Source: Gammaproteobacteria bacterium (GTDB lineage: Bacteria; Pseudomonadota; Gammaproteobacteria; DSM-16500). Taken from it: a stretch of 64,000 nt of DNA. How positions within the stretch are numbered: the stretch's first letter is position 1; each line of letters starts with the position of its first letter. Shown in pieces: positions 1 to 8,116 of this stretch. The notes below the pieces were generated by a model. That model was not told the DNA's origin, ran no database searches, and saw only the letters and a list, made by a program, of their open reading frames with translations. The DNA is taken from assembly GCA_021325575.1 (NCBI GenBank), contig JAJPGW010000006.1:1-64000 (forward strand), written 5' to 3'. The translations under genes and the position numbers were made by a program.

Positions 1-108
1 GAAGCCGCTGAGAAAGAAAAACAGCGCTTAGCCGCCGAAGCCGCCGAGAAAGAAACACAGCGCTTAGCCGCCGAAGCCGCCGAAAAAGAAACACAGCGCT
101 TAGCATTA
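1..108 (+). repeat. Three 36-bp in-frame tandem repeats
   Basis: Three consecutive 36-bp units begin at 1, 37 and 73, each coding about [12 protein letters not shown]. They differ by a few substitutions, and the third diverges at its last codons. The array probably continues upstream. It encodes a charged coiled coil in the hypothetical protein; copy number could vary by slippage. Confidence 0.9.
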
Positions 109-2100
109 GCAGCGGAACAAAACCGGTTAGAAATAATCCGCCAAATCCAAGCACAGCAATTAAACCAACAGCAAATTTTGCGCGAAGCCAGAAAACAAAT
201 TTCGCCCACAGGAACTAGATCAGATCAATCGTCCTCACCCAGAGAAAGATCAGACAGTGTAAGCTCATACACTGGCAGTACTAATAGCAACAATAGCCAG
301 TTATCACACTCTCCATCACCCGATATGAATAAGTTACAACCGGACGCATTCAAATCTATTGCACAGACCACTCAAGTCGCACAACAGCAACTCAGAACAT
401 CACCCCAATTGCCAAATGCGACTCAAAAACAAATTCATCCAAATGCTTATCTACTCCGCGGTACAATTCGACCACCACAACTTTCAATTGAATTTATTTC
501 TGAATTAAAAAAAGAACCAGAGAACTCTACTCCGGGCAATCCACAATTCACCTACGGCGTCGGCGGCTTATGCACCTCATTAATTTTAGGAAGGAACCCC
601 ATCAAATATAAAAAAAATGGTACCACTAAACTTGATATTGACCAGGCGACAGGTGCGAATAAACTTCAAATGGATAATTTTATCCAAAAAATGAATGCGC
701 GTTACCAAGGTCAGTGTCCAGGTGACCGTTTTACTCATCAATATTTTCAATTAAAAGACGGCATACCTGTCGAACTCAAAGATTTAAAAGAATTCGATGA
801 ATCAGAGTCATATATATGCGTAGTTCACGATGGAGTTTTTTCAAACCAAGATGGCAGCAAACAACAATTTAAACAAGATTTAGTAATTTTATGTAGTAAA
901 TTTCTAAGAAGTCCCCAATATCAAGATGATCCGATGGGTCATGATGCTAAAGCACGCGATAATTTTCTTAAAGTACTTTATTATGATGAGTCTTATCGTA
1001 CTTATGCGCCACTTCCTCACACATTGCAATGTATACCACAAAGAGTGATTCGATTGATCGACGCCAAATCTCAGGATTACAGGGTCTATCTGCGTGGCGT
1101 TATTGATTTAGTCGATTTCAATGGTAATTATTCACAGGAGTTTAAACAAGTTTCTTTACCCGAAGGAATTAAACTATTAAAAAAAGAAATCGAAGATACA
1201 TCTCCCGACCGAAATAAAAAGTTACAAAACTTAAACCGTTTTCTTAGAGAAAAAGTTTTTTCTTCTTGTAATTCAGTTAGAATTTTCCGTCAATTTTTAC
1301 AGGAAGGGATCGCAGAAGTTCTTTTTCCTGAAATATCACAAATCGACCCAGCAAAGATTGATTCTTTATTAGAGCACAGACATGGCTTACGAAAAATCTA
1401 TGCAGCATTTGTCATAATGCTAAATTTTCAAGAATTTTGTAAAACGGTTGGTAATAATAATTTGAAAAAGGAGAATAAAGATCTTGATTTGCTTTTGAAG
1501 CATGACATTTTAAAGAACATACAAAAAAATCCATTAATTGCGGATTATTTTAATCGATACAAAGTTAGGGTGTCCAAACAATGCGTGAGCGCAAATATTG
1601 AATTTGATGACTGGATCTTGCCTATCTTTAAAGAATTGTTGGGAGTTTTAATGCCCAAACCAAAAATGGTTGAAATGGCTCCCATTTATTATGACCCCTT
1701 TGCCGAGGGGATTATGTATCGAGGCTCATATTATCCAAATCGACCGGGATATCAATGGTGTGACTTCGGAGGTCAATTAACTTCAGTACCCGGAACTATT
1801 CTATCTAAACCGGGTGACCCTTGTCCTTTGGATATAAGGTGGCAAACAAAGAGTTCAGCACATCAATGGTGTCGATATCCCGATGGGCGTGTTGATCAGG
1901 TGATCCTACCTGCTCCTAAAAAGGAATCTCCCGCAAAAAAAGAAAGCGCACCCGTCGCCGAACAACAAAATTCAGCGCCTGGCACCTCTGTGTTAGGAAT
2001 GTGGGGCAGCAATAATCCTGTAGCGGTGCCCGCACAAAATGGCGCTCAGAATGGGGTTACACTACCTGCCCCCGAAGGGAGTTCGGCAACGCTTCGGTAA
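1..2100 (+). CDS. Hypothetical coiled-coil/repeat protein, 5' end outside window
   Basis: The reading frame is open from base 1, so the true start lies upstream; a TTG at 178 is an unlikely start. The visible N-terminus is a Glu/Ala/Lys/Gln-rich heptad-like stretch built from 12-residue repeats, predicted coiled coil. A Ser/Gln/Asn-rich linker follows to about residue 150, then a long globular helical part. The C-terminus has two similar segments with a YQWCDFGG and an [10 protein letters not shown] motif, then a low-complexity Pro/Ala/Gln tail. No family is recognised. The central part ([19 protein letters not shown]) recalls the C-terminal half of poly(A)-polymerase-like proteins, but only weakly. 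Its 3' end overlaps that of miaB by 44 bp on the opposite strand. Composition resembles the other large unknown proteins here, so an exported effector is possible but unproven. Confidence 0.75.
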   Translation, partial: EAAEKEKQRLAAEAAEKETQRLAAEAAEKETQRLALAAEQNRLEIIRQIQAQQLNQQQILREARKQISPTGTRSDQSSSPRERSDSVSSYTGSTNSNNSQLSHSPSPDMNKLQPDAFKSIAQTTQVAQQQLRTSPQLPNATQKQIHPNAYLLRGTIRPPQLSIEFISELKKEPENSTPGNPQFTYGVGGLCTSLILGRNPIKYKKNGTTKLDIDQATGANKLQMDNFIQKMNARYQGQCPGDRFTHQYFQLKDGIPVELKDLKEFDESESYICVVHDGVFSNQDGSKQQFKQDLVILCSKFLRSPQYQDDPMGHDAKARDNFLKVLYYDESYRTYAPLPHTLQCIPQRVIRLIDAKSQDYRVYLRGVIDLVDFNGNYSQEFKQVSLPEGIKLLKKEIEDTSPDRNKKLQNLNRFLREKVFSSCNSVRIFRQFLQEGIAEVLFPEISQIDPAKIDSLLEHRHGLRKIYAAFVIMLNFQEFCKTVGNNNLKKENKDLDLLLKHDILKNIQKNPLIADYFNRYKVRVSKQCVSANIEFDDWILPIFKELLGVLMPKPKMVEMAPIYYDPFAEGIMYRGSYYPNRPGYQWCDFGGQLTSVPGTILSKPGDPCPLDIRWQTKSSAHQWCRYPDGRVDQVILPAPKKESPAKKESAPVAEQQNSAPGTSVLGMWGSNNPVAVPAQNGAQNGVTLPAPEGSSATLR

Positions 2101-3376
2101 TTTTGATATCGATTAATTTTCCGATGAGGGAACTGTCGCCATCAAAATTCACGACACGATTATTTTCCGTCCGACCCGAAAGTTGTTTCGGGTCTTTTTT
2201 GGAAGGGCCCGTAACGAGAATCGTTTGCGTGGTACCCACCATTGCTTCACTGATTTTTTTCGTATTCAGAATAATTCTATTTTGCAAAATCTGCAGTCGT
2301 GCTTTTTTCACATCCATGCTCACATCATCTGGCAATTGTGCCGCTGGCGTTCCAGGTCTCGGGCTATAAATAAAACTAAACGAATTATCAAAATTGATTT
2401 CATGAATTAAATTCATGGTGTCTTCGAAATCTTTTTCGGTTTCACCAGGAAAACCAATAATAAAATCGGAAGAAATACTAATGTCTGGACGCACTTTTTT
2501 TAATTTTCGAATTTTGGATTTAAATTCGAGTGCGGTATATCCGCGTTTCATGGCTGCTAAAATGCGATCAGAACCACTTTGTACGGGTAAATGTAAATGG
2601 TTCGCCAATTTTGGCACATCGCGATAGGCTTCGATTAAATTATTTGAAAAAGCGAGTGGATGCGACGTGGTAAAACGAATACGTAATACTTCATCCAGTG
2701 CTGAAGTGTACTGGATAAGAGTTGCTAAATCGGCTGTGCCACCTTCATGCATAGGACCGCGATAATCGTTGACGTTTTGGCCTAATAAATAAATTTCTTT
2801 GACACCTTGTTCAGTCAAACTCACAATTTCAGCAAGCACATCATCTAACGGACGACTGATTTCTTCACCGCGCGTATAAGGAACCACACAAAAACTGCAA
2901 TATTTACTGCAACCTTCCATGATAGATACATAAGCAGTCACGCCTTCCGCTTTCGGTTCGGGCAGACGATCAAATTTTTCAATTTCAGGAAACGTCACAT
3001 CGACGACAGATTTTTGATTCGCTTTCACTTCCGAAAGCATGTCACCTAAACGATGCAACGTTTGCGGACCAAACACCATATCCACAAAGGGCGCACGTTT
3101 TAAAATGGCGGAGCCTTCCTGACTTGCAACACAGCCGCCGACTCCAATAATAATATTTGGGTTTAATTCTTTTAATTCCCTAAAACGACCGAGTTCAGAA
3201 AACACTTTTTCCTGAGCCTTTTCACGAATAGAACAGGTATTCATGAGCAGCACATCCGCTTCGGCGGGATTATCCGTTTTTTGCAGCCCATGCGATGCGC
3301 GCAGGACGTCCGCCATTTTAGAGGAATCATATTCATTCATCTGGCAGCCGTGGGTTTGGATGTAAACTTTGTTCAT
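2057..3376 (-). CDS. miaB: tRNA-2-methylthio-N6-dimethylallyladenosine synthase MiaB
   Basis: Radical-SAM methylthiotransferase that adds the 2-methylthio group to i6A37 of tRNAs reading UNN codons. The N-terminal UPF0004 domain has the three auxiliary-cluster cysteines C11, C48 and C82. The radical-SAM motif C156-x3-C160-x2-C163 (CSKYCSFC) follows, and a C-terminal TRAM-like region ends the 439-residue protein, the usual family length. The frame stays open upstream to 3547, but the start at 3376 is chosen because it gives the canonical [12 protein letters not shown]-terminus and is preceded by a GAGGT ribosome site. It is divergent from the 2Fe-2S gene and convergent with the upstream hypothetical gene. 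Confidence 0.97.
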   Translation of the reverse strand: MNKVYIQTHGCQMNEYDSSKMADVLRASHGLQKTDNPAEADVLLMNTCSIREKAQEKVFSELGRFRELKELNPNIIIGVGGCVASQEGSAILKRAPFVDMVFGPQTLHRLGDMLSEVKANQKSVVDVTFPEIEKFDRLPEPKAEGVTAYVSIMEGCSKYCSFCVVPYTRGEEISRPLDDVLAEIVSLTEQGVKEIYLLGQNVNDYRGPMHEGGTADLATLIQYTSALDEVLRIRFTTSHPLAFSNNLIEAYRDVPKLANHLHLPVQSGSDRILAAMKRGYTALEFKSKIRKLKKVRPDISISSDFIIGFPGETEKDFEDTMNLIHEINFDNSFSFIYSPRPGTPAAQLPDDVSMDVKKARLQILQNRIILNTKKISEAMVGTTQTILVTGPSKKDPKQLSGRTENNRVVNFDGDSSLIGKLIDIKITEALPNSLRGQVV

Positions 3377-3446
3377 TTTATTACCTCGTTTTATGGGCAC
3401 TATGATATTCGATTGCAAACTTATTTGCCAAGTATAAAATGCTGTT

Positions 3447-3860
3447 ATGAATGAACTTGAACAGCGTGCAAAAGAACTCCACCTGACCGATATTAAGCGG
3501 CATATCTTTCTTTGTTGCGACCAGACTGACCCCAAATGCTGCAGCAAGGAAATTGGGTTGATTGCCTGGGATTTTTTAAAAAAACGGCTGAAAGAGCTGA
3601 AATTAACCGACCAAGGGGGGATTTATCGGACCAAAGCGAATTGCTTAAGGGTTTGTATTCAAGGCCCGATTGCGGTCGTTTATCCGGAAGGGGTTTGGTA
3701 TCACTCTTGTCGGCCGGCGGTGTTGGAGAGGATTATTCAGGAGCATTTGATTGGGGGGAAGGTTGTGGAAGAGTTTGTGATTGCCACTCCGGTCAGCGAC
3801 CCCTCACCCGCCGCGCAAAAAGCGCGCGACGACCTCTCCCACAAAGGGAGAGATGGATAA
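3447..3860 (+). CDS. Thioredoxin-like (2Fe-2S) ferredoxin family protein
   Basis: Small protein of the thioredoxin-fold 2Fe-2S ferredoxin family. Cysteines C23/C24, C31/C32, C66 and C70 (CLRVC) fit the cluster ligand pattern, and the YPEGVWY motif is typical. The conserved domain ends near residue 112. The last 23 residues are encoded by an intergenic repeat (3800-3853) related to one at 21862-21917, so the natural stop was apparently lost and the tail replaced. The stop overlaps the rsmE start (TAATG), suggesting translational coupling. Its redox partner is unknown. Confidence 0.88.
   Translation: MNELEQRAKELHLTDIKRHIFLCCDQTDPKCCSKEIGLIAWDFLKKRLKELKLTDQGGIYRTKANCLRVCIQGPIAVVYPEGVWYHSCRPAVLERIIQEHLIGGKVVEEFVIATPVSDPSPAAQKARDDLSHKGRDG
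3800..3853 (+). repeat. Double-hairpin short repeat, copy 1 (inside ferredoxin-like gene)
   Basis: The stretch holds CCCCTCACCCG, a GC hairpin with an AAAAA loop, then CCTCTCCC-acaaa-GGGAGAG. The same string occurs in the opposite orientation at 21862-21917 with only a few differences. The two inverted repeats would fold into two adjacent stem-loops. Here the repeat is read in frame as the tail of the 2Fe-2S protein. Confidence 0.85.
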
Positions 3861-4579
3861 TGGCTCGGGTATTTCAATCCTCGCCATTAAAAACTGGCAT
3901 GCTGTTGCAACTCACTGATTCCGCTGCTCATCATCTTGCGACCGTCTTGCGCGCAAAAATTGGCGATTCGGTGACTATTTTTAACGGCGAAGGCGGCGAG
4001 TACCAAAGTGTTATCAAAGAAATCACTAAGAAAAAAGTCATCGTTGAAACTCAACAATTTTTAACTATCGATCGCGAATCCCCGCTCGATATTTACCTCG
4101 CCCAAGGCATCTCTCGCGGTGAAAAAATGGATTACACCATCCAGAAAGCCGTCGAACTCGGTGTGAAAAAAATTTTTCCCATTATTACTGAGCGATGCAA
4201 TGTTAAATTAGATGAAGAACGCCGCGACAAACGATTATTGCACTGGACTTCTGTCATTATCAGCGCTTGCGAACAATCGGGTCGCAATCACGTTCCAGAA
4301 ATTTTATTGCCGCAAAAATTTGAAAATTTTTTAAAAACCGCAGATGCGGATTGGAAATTTATTTTAGCGCCTCAGGCTTCTAAAAAGCTATCTGAATTTC
4401 CTATCAAAAAAAATTCTCGTGTGATTTTATTAATTGGTCCTGAGGGCGGTTTTAGTGATAATGAAATTAAAATAGCTACCGATTTTCATGCATTAAACTT
4501 GGGCCCACGAATTTTACGCACGGAAACCGCGGGGCTTACTGCGCTTTCTGCATTGCAATTTTATGCGGGTGATTTGTAA
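3860..4579 (+). CDS. rsmE: 16S rRNA m3U1498 methyltransferase RsmE
   Basis: SPOUT-class methyltransferase that N3-methylates U1498 of 16S rRNA using S-adenosylmethionine. It has an N-terminal PUA-like domain and a C-terminal knotted domain with LLIGPEGGFSDNE and LGPRILRTETA, the SAM-binding knot signatures. Length is 239 residues, normal for the family. The frame extends upstream to 3536, but ATG 3860 gives the family start [10 protein letters not shown] and overlaps the stop of the preceding gene. Confidence 0.96.
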   Translation: MARVFQSSPLKTGMLLQLTDSAAHHLATVLRAKIGDSVTIFNGEGGEYQSVIKEITKKKVIVETQQFLTIDRESPLDIYLAQGISRGEKMDYTIQKAVELGVKKIFPIITERCNVKLDEERRDKRLLHWTSVIISACEQSGRNHVPEILLPQKFENFLKTADADWKFILAPQASKKLSEFPIKKNSRVILLIGPEGGFSDNEIKIATDFHALNLGPRILRTETAGLTALSALQFYAGDL

Positions 4580-4603
4580 ATTAAATCATCGCATTCTTTC
4601 GGG

Positions 4604-4714
4604 ATGGTTACAGCCAAGGCCGCTGAAATTCCGCTCCGGAAAATACATCCCTGTATAATTGATGACGTCCCTGTCATCGAGTCGCTCCATTTCAGCGGCC
4701 TTGGCTGTAACCAT
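4604..4714 (+). repeat. Branched long-hairpin element H1
   Basis: Perfect 26-bp arms at 4604-4629 and 4689-4714 enclose a core with two mini-hairpins: ATACA-TCCC-TGTAT (4643-4656) and GATGAC-GTCCCT-GTCATC (4661-4678). The core resembles those of the elements at 16993, 21719 and 28857, whereas the arms do not match them. It lies downstream of rsmE and of the convergent higBA module. A 61-codon frame across it is only a by-product of the palindrome. Confidence 0.9.
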
Positions 4715-4786
4715 TGTGCGGATGTCATCATCCACTTCAGCTGCAAAATAAAAAATTTTGTTTGATGATATAACTAGCAGCCCAAA

Positions 4787-5218
4787 TTATTTTACAAAAA
4801 AATCCGCGCTGATCCCGAATCGTTTTTTTAATCCGGCAATTTGATTTTTCGAAAGAGCACGTTCTCCATTTAAAAATTTCGAAACATTCGCTTGTCCGCC
4901 AAAAATATCCGCCAAATCTATCTGATGAAGCTGATGTGATTTCATCAAAAATTTTACCATTTCAATATCGCTGATATTTTCACCTATTGGCGGAAAATGC
5001 TCATTATCATATTGTTCTAAATTTTCCCCGATAATTTGCATGGCAAGGGCAAGTGGATGCCGTTCATCGCCACGAATTTCATCGATTAACTCATCAAGAA
5101 TTTTTTCAAGCCTTGAGTATTCCTTCGTATTAGATGGTTTTTTAAATACATCAAGGGATAAATGAAATTTGTGCTTGGTCTTTTGATCAACATAATCGAT
5201 TTTTAATCTTGCACTCAT
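4787..5218 (-). CDS. HigA-type antitoxin with Cro/C1 HTH
   Basis: A 143-residue protein whose C-terminal third is an XRE-family helix-turn-helix (QIDLADIFGGQANVSKFLNG), typical of HigA antitoxins that neutralise an mRNA interferase and repress their own operon. The N-terminal part is longer than in minimal HigA and probably contacts the toxin. It overlaps the upstream toxin gene by 4 bp (ATGA), the toxin-first order characteristic of higBA. It probably binds the 36-bp palindrome at 5546-5581. Confidence 0.85.
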   Translation of the reverse strand: MSARLKIDYVDQKTKHKFHLSLDVFKKPSNTKEYSRLEKILDELIDEIRGDERHPLALAMQIIGENLEQYDNEHFPPIGENISDIEMVKFLMKSHQLHQIDLADIFGGQANVSKFLNGERALSKNQIAGLKKRFGISADFFVK

Positions 5219-5523
5219 AATTTACCTCGTTTCAATTTTGCCTGATTAAATGGTTTGCTGTATTCAGCATGTGTCCATATTTCCCGGATATAGCAAAGCT
5301 GTACAATAAAGTGTATTGCTGTTATTAAACGATAATTATTTCCCCCAATATCAAAAACCGTATACCCATTAACATTATCAACACTGTTAAATACTTTCTT
5401 TAGTTCGCTTAGATTGTTTGCTTTGATATTACGCATCTTTGTATACCATTCTATCAATGGTAATTCCGCTTGGGCATTCGTCTTTGCATATTCGCGAATT
5501 TTTTTCTTTGAAATAATACGCAT
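5215..5523 (-). CDS. HigB-type mRNA interferase toxin
   Basis: A 102-residue basic protein of the HigB/RelE fold: an N-terminal helical pair (PLIEWYTKMR), then a beta sheet with YTVFDIGGNNYRLI and the C-terminal IREIWTHAEYSK motif, in which H and Y are typical active-site positions. HigB cleaves mRNA in a ribosome-associated manner. It is the first gene of the operon and is followed with a 4-bp overlap by the HTH antitoxin. The promoter overlaps the yggS promoter. Confidence 0.87.
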   Translation of the reverse strand: MRIISKKKIREYAKTNAQAELPLIEWYTKMRNIKANNLSELKKVFNSVDNVNGYTVFDIGGNNYRLITAIHFIVQLCYIREIWTHAEYSKPFNQAKLKRGKL

Positions 5524-5542
5524 CTCTTATCCTTATTTAATG

Positions 5543-5584
5543 AGTATATATCAACTTGACATATATGTCAAGTTGATATATTGT
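5543..5584. promoter_or_regulatory. Shared higBA/yggS promoter within a 36-bp perfect palindrome
   Basis: Bases 5546-5581 form a perfect palindrome whose half is ATATATCAACTTGACATA. On the minus strand TTGACA (5571-5566) and TATACT (5548-5543) are 17 bp apart, a near-consensus sigma-70 promoter for higBA. On the plus strand TTGACA (5556-5561) is 17 bp from TATTGT (5579-5584), giving a yggS transcript that would begin close to its ATG at 5591. A HigA dimer bound here would block both promoters (inference). Confidence 0.75.
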
Positions 5585-5590
5585 GTTCTA

Positions 5591-6274
5591 ATGAATTTTA
5601 TCACTAAAAATCTTTTATCTTTGCGGGTCAAAATAAAGGCTTGCGAACAGAAATTTCATCGCAGGCCAGATTCTATTTCTTTATTGGCTGTCAGCAAAAG
5701 TCAATCGATAGAAAAAATTCAAGAAGCCATCGCTTCGGGTCAAAAATCATTTGGCGAAAATTATTTACAGGAAGCTTTGCCCAAAATCGAAGCGCTCAAA
5801 GATCAACAAATGGAATGGCATTTCATCGGTTCCATTCAACGCAATAAAACTCGAAAAATCGCTGAGCACTTTGATTGGGTGCAAAGTGTCACAGACCAGC
5901 AAATGGCAAAACGATTAAATGATCAACGGCCAGAGCATTTGCCGCCTTTAAATATTTGTCTCGAAATCAATATCAGTCACGAGCAAACCAAATCCGGAAT
6001 CGATGAAGAGGAAGCCTTTGCCCTCGCTGCATTTTGCGAAACTTTGCCGCGTCTTAAATTGCGCGGTTTAATGGCTATCCCTGCGCCAAAACCCACTTTT
6101 GATGAACAACGCATTGAAATGCGCAAACTCACGGCATTATTTACAAAAATGATCGAAAAAGGTTTCAAACTGGATACTTTATCGATGGGTATGTCGCAAG
6201 ATTGGGAAGCAGCGATCGCAGAAGGCGCGACTATGATCCGATTAGGCACCGCGATTTTTGGCGTACGAAATTAA
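5591..6274 (+). CDS. yggS: PLP homeostasis protein (YggS/PROSC family)
   Basis: Pyridoxal-5'-phosphate binding protein of the COG0325 family that buffers PLP in the cytosol and has no known catalytic activity. The cofactor lysine is K36 in AVSKSQ, followed by FGENYLQEA, EWHFIGSIQRNK and the C-terminal SMGMSQDWEAAI phosphate-binding motif, all conserved. Length is 227 residues. ATG 5591 is chosen because an upstream extension would cross the higBA promoter. No clear Shine-Dalgarno is visible, consistent with a very short leader. Confidence 0.96.
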   Translation: MNFITKNLLSLRVKIKACEQKFHRRPDSISLLAVSKSQSIEKIQEAIASGQKSFGENYLQEALPKIEALKDQQMEWHFIGSIQRNKTRKIAEHFDWVQSVTDQQMAKRLNDQRPEHLPPLNICLEINISHEQTKSGIDEEEAFALAAFCETLPRLKLRGLMAIPAPKPTFDEQRIEMRKLTALFTKMIEKGFKLDTLSMGMSQDWEAAIAEGATMIRLGTAIFGVRN

Positions 6275-6346
6275 CTTAGTATATCACATTCACCTCTTTA
6301 TGCGGCGCGTAGAATAAAAGATATAGCCATTATCGAGGTTGCCGAC

Positions 6347-7222
6347 ATGAAACGGATGACTGGATTGGCACTGTGTTTTTTTCTCTGTTTTTTTTCTGCT
6401 GCAAATTTTGGCATGGTCAAAGGAATTTATTTAACCCAAACCACGCTCGAAGATACCAAATATTTAACTTACCTTATTTATCACGCCAAAAAATCAGGCA
6501 TCGACACGTTCGTGATTGATCTTGAAAAGCCTTCTGCCCTTTCACAAAAAAACGCGAACTTGGTCACGAGCAGCGGCATTCATTACATTGCGCGCATTAT
6601 TGTCTTTCCAGGTGGCGGCACACCGGATCAAGTGTTGTCAGAAAAATATTGGGAGAAAAAATATCGTCTTGCTGAATACGCCATTGAATATGGCGCAAGA
6701 CAGATTCAGCTGGATTATATTCGCTATAACACACACCAAGGCGCATCCCCTCAGCATGCAGAGGATATTTTGAAAATTCTGCAATGGTTTAAAGAGCGCT
6801 TGGCTAAACAGCACGTGCCGCTGCAAATTGATGTGTTCGGCATTTCCAGTTTCGGTGAAGAACAGCATATCGGTCACAATGTAAAATTGTTTTCAACCAC
6901 TATCGATGCCTTGTGTCCTATGGTTTATCCATCCCATTATGAACCGTTTTTGATTCATGCGGTCACGCCGTATCATACGGTTTATGAGTCTTTGCAATCC
7001 ATAAAAGGGCAATTTGATAATAGCCAGCCACCGTTTAAATTATATCCGTTTATTGAATTGTCGAATTACCGCTATCCTTTGTCTGAACAGAAAAAATTCT
7101 CCTATATTTATGCGCAAATCAAAGCCGTCGAAGCCTCAGGCGCGGATGGCTGGTTTGCTTGGAGCGCGCATAATTATTATGACAATTTATTTACGCTGCT
7201 TGAGTCTCGTCGCGTGCAATAA
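6347..7222 (+). CDS. Secreted putative glycoside hydrolase (DUF4015 type TIM barrel)
   Basis: The N-terminus (MKRMTGLALCFFLCFFSAANF) is a signal peptide. The mature part has motifs of the DUF4015 glycoside-hydrolase-like barrel: GIDTFVIDLEK, IQLDYIRYN with the acidic pair on a beta strand, LQIDVFGIS, CPMVYPSHY and GWFAWSAHNYY. Such proteins are extracytoplasmic and probably act on polysaccharide or murein; no substrate has been seen here. It is a single gene with no clear operon partner, and proC follows after a hairpin. Confidence 0.8.
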   Translation: MKRMTGLALCFFLCFFSAANFGMVKGIYLTQTTLEDTKYLTYLIYHAKKSGIDTFVIDLEKPSALSQKNANLVTSSGIHYIARIIVFPGGGTPDQVLSEKYWEKKYRLAEYAIEYGARQIQLDYIRYNTHQGASPQHAEDILKILQWFKERLAKQHVPLQIDVFGISSFGEEQHIGHNVKLFSTTIDALCPMVYPSHYEPFLIHAVTPYHTVYESLQSIKGQFDNSQPPFKLYPFIELSNYRYPLSEQKKFSYIYAQIKAVEASGADGWFAWSAHNYYDNLFTLLESRRVQ

Positions 7223-7228
7223 TTCTGG

Positions 7229-7253
7229 TATGATAGAGCCCTCGCAGGAGGGC
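7229..7253 (+). promoter_or_regulatory. Extended -10 and hairpin burying the proC ribosome site
   Basis: TGG-TATGAT (7226-7234) is an extended -10 element. It is followed by the hairpin GCCCTC-GCAG-GAGGGC (7238-7253) and seven Ts, which looks like a rho-independent terminator for the upstream gene. The AGGAGG at 7246-7251 lies inside the loop and 3' arm, 9 nt before the proC ATG, so folding would hide the ribosome site. Confidence 0.6.
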
Positions 7254-7260
7254 TTTTTTT

Positions 7261-8067
7261 ATGCTCGCAAAAACCATCGCTATCATCGGCGGCGGCAATA
7301 TGGGATCCAGTTTGTTGGGTGGATTGATTGCCAATCATTTTCCTCGCGAAAAATTATGGATTACCGATGCAGATGAAAAAAAACTCGCTTCCTTAAAACA
7401 ACAATTTTCAGTACATACTTCAAAAAATAATCGAGAAGCGGTTACTGATGCAGATGTTGTTTTGCTGGCGGTGAAGCCACAAATGTTAGCCGAGGTCGCA
7501 AGCGAAATAGCTGCAATTATTTCAGAAAAAAAACCACTGGTGATTTCGATCGCGGCTGGCGTCCGTGTGAAAACCATTCAAAAATATTTAGGCGAGATTG
7601 CCATTGTCCGTGCCATGCCAAATACACCTGCTTTAATTGGCGCAGGCGCAACCGCTTTATTTGCTAATTCGTTGGTCTCGAAGGACGAACGCGACACGGC
7701 AGAATCGATTATGCGATCAGTGAGCGTGGTGGTTTGGTTACAAGACGAAAAATTAATGGATATTGTGACCGCGCTCTCCGGTTCAGGCCCCGCTTATTTT
7801 TTTATTGTAATGGAAGCATTACAAAAAGCCGCGATCGACGCTGGACTTCCAGCAGATACCGCACGTTTGTTAACCTTGCAAACTGCTTACGGCGCTGCAC
7901 GTTTAGCGTTAGAAAGCGATGTCGATGTGGTTGAGTTACGAAAACGTGTCACCTCACCCGGTGGCACCACGGAAGCAGCAATAAAAGAACTAGAAAAAAA
8001 TTTGATTCATGATATTTTTAAAAAAGCATTAGAAGCAGCCAAAAAACGGTCGGAGGAGTTGGGATAA
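7261..8067 (+). CDS. proC: Pyrroline-5-carboxylate reductase
   Basis: Catalyses the last step of proline synthesis, NAD(P)H-dependent reduction of 1-pyrroline-5-carboxylate. The Rossmann motif IIGGGNMGSSLLGG is at the N-terminus, followed by VRAMPNTPALIGAGATAL, ALSGSGPAYFF and the C-terminal RKRVTSPGGTTEAAI signature. At 268 residues it is full length. The ATG directly follows a T-run, with the ribosome site inside the preceding hairpin. Confidence 0.97.
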   Translation: MLAKTIAIIGGGNMGSSLLGGLIANHFPREKLWITDADEKKLASLKQQFSVHTSKNNREAVTDADVVLLAVKPQMLAEVASEIAAIISEKKPLVISIAAGVRVKTIQKYLGEIAIVRAMPNTPALIGAGATALFANSLVSKDERDTAESIMRSVSVVVWLQDEKLMDIVTALSGSGPAYFFIVMEALQKAAIDAGLPADTARLLTLQTAYGAARLALESDVDVVELRKRVTSPGGTTEAAIKELEKNLIHDIFKKALEAAKKRSEELG

Positions 8068-8116
8068 CAATCCGGTCATAAGTAGAGGACGCAACAAAAC
8101 ATAAAGGGAATTAAAT

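Noticed and set aside
1-108. CRISPR-like array
   Set aside because: The 36-bp units are contiguous with no spacers and keep an open reading frame, so they are coding tandem repeats.
4561-4746. 61-codon frame on the minus strand
   Set aside because: It lies across the arms and core of hairpin element H1; coding is a by-product of the palindrome and there is no ribosome site.
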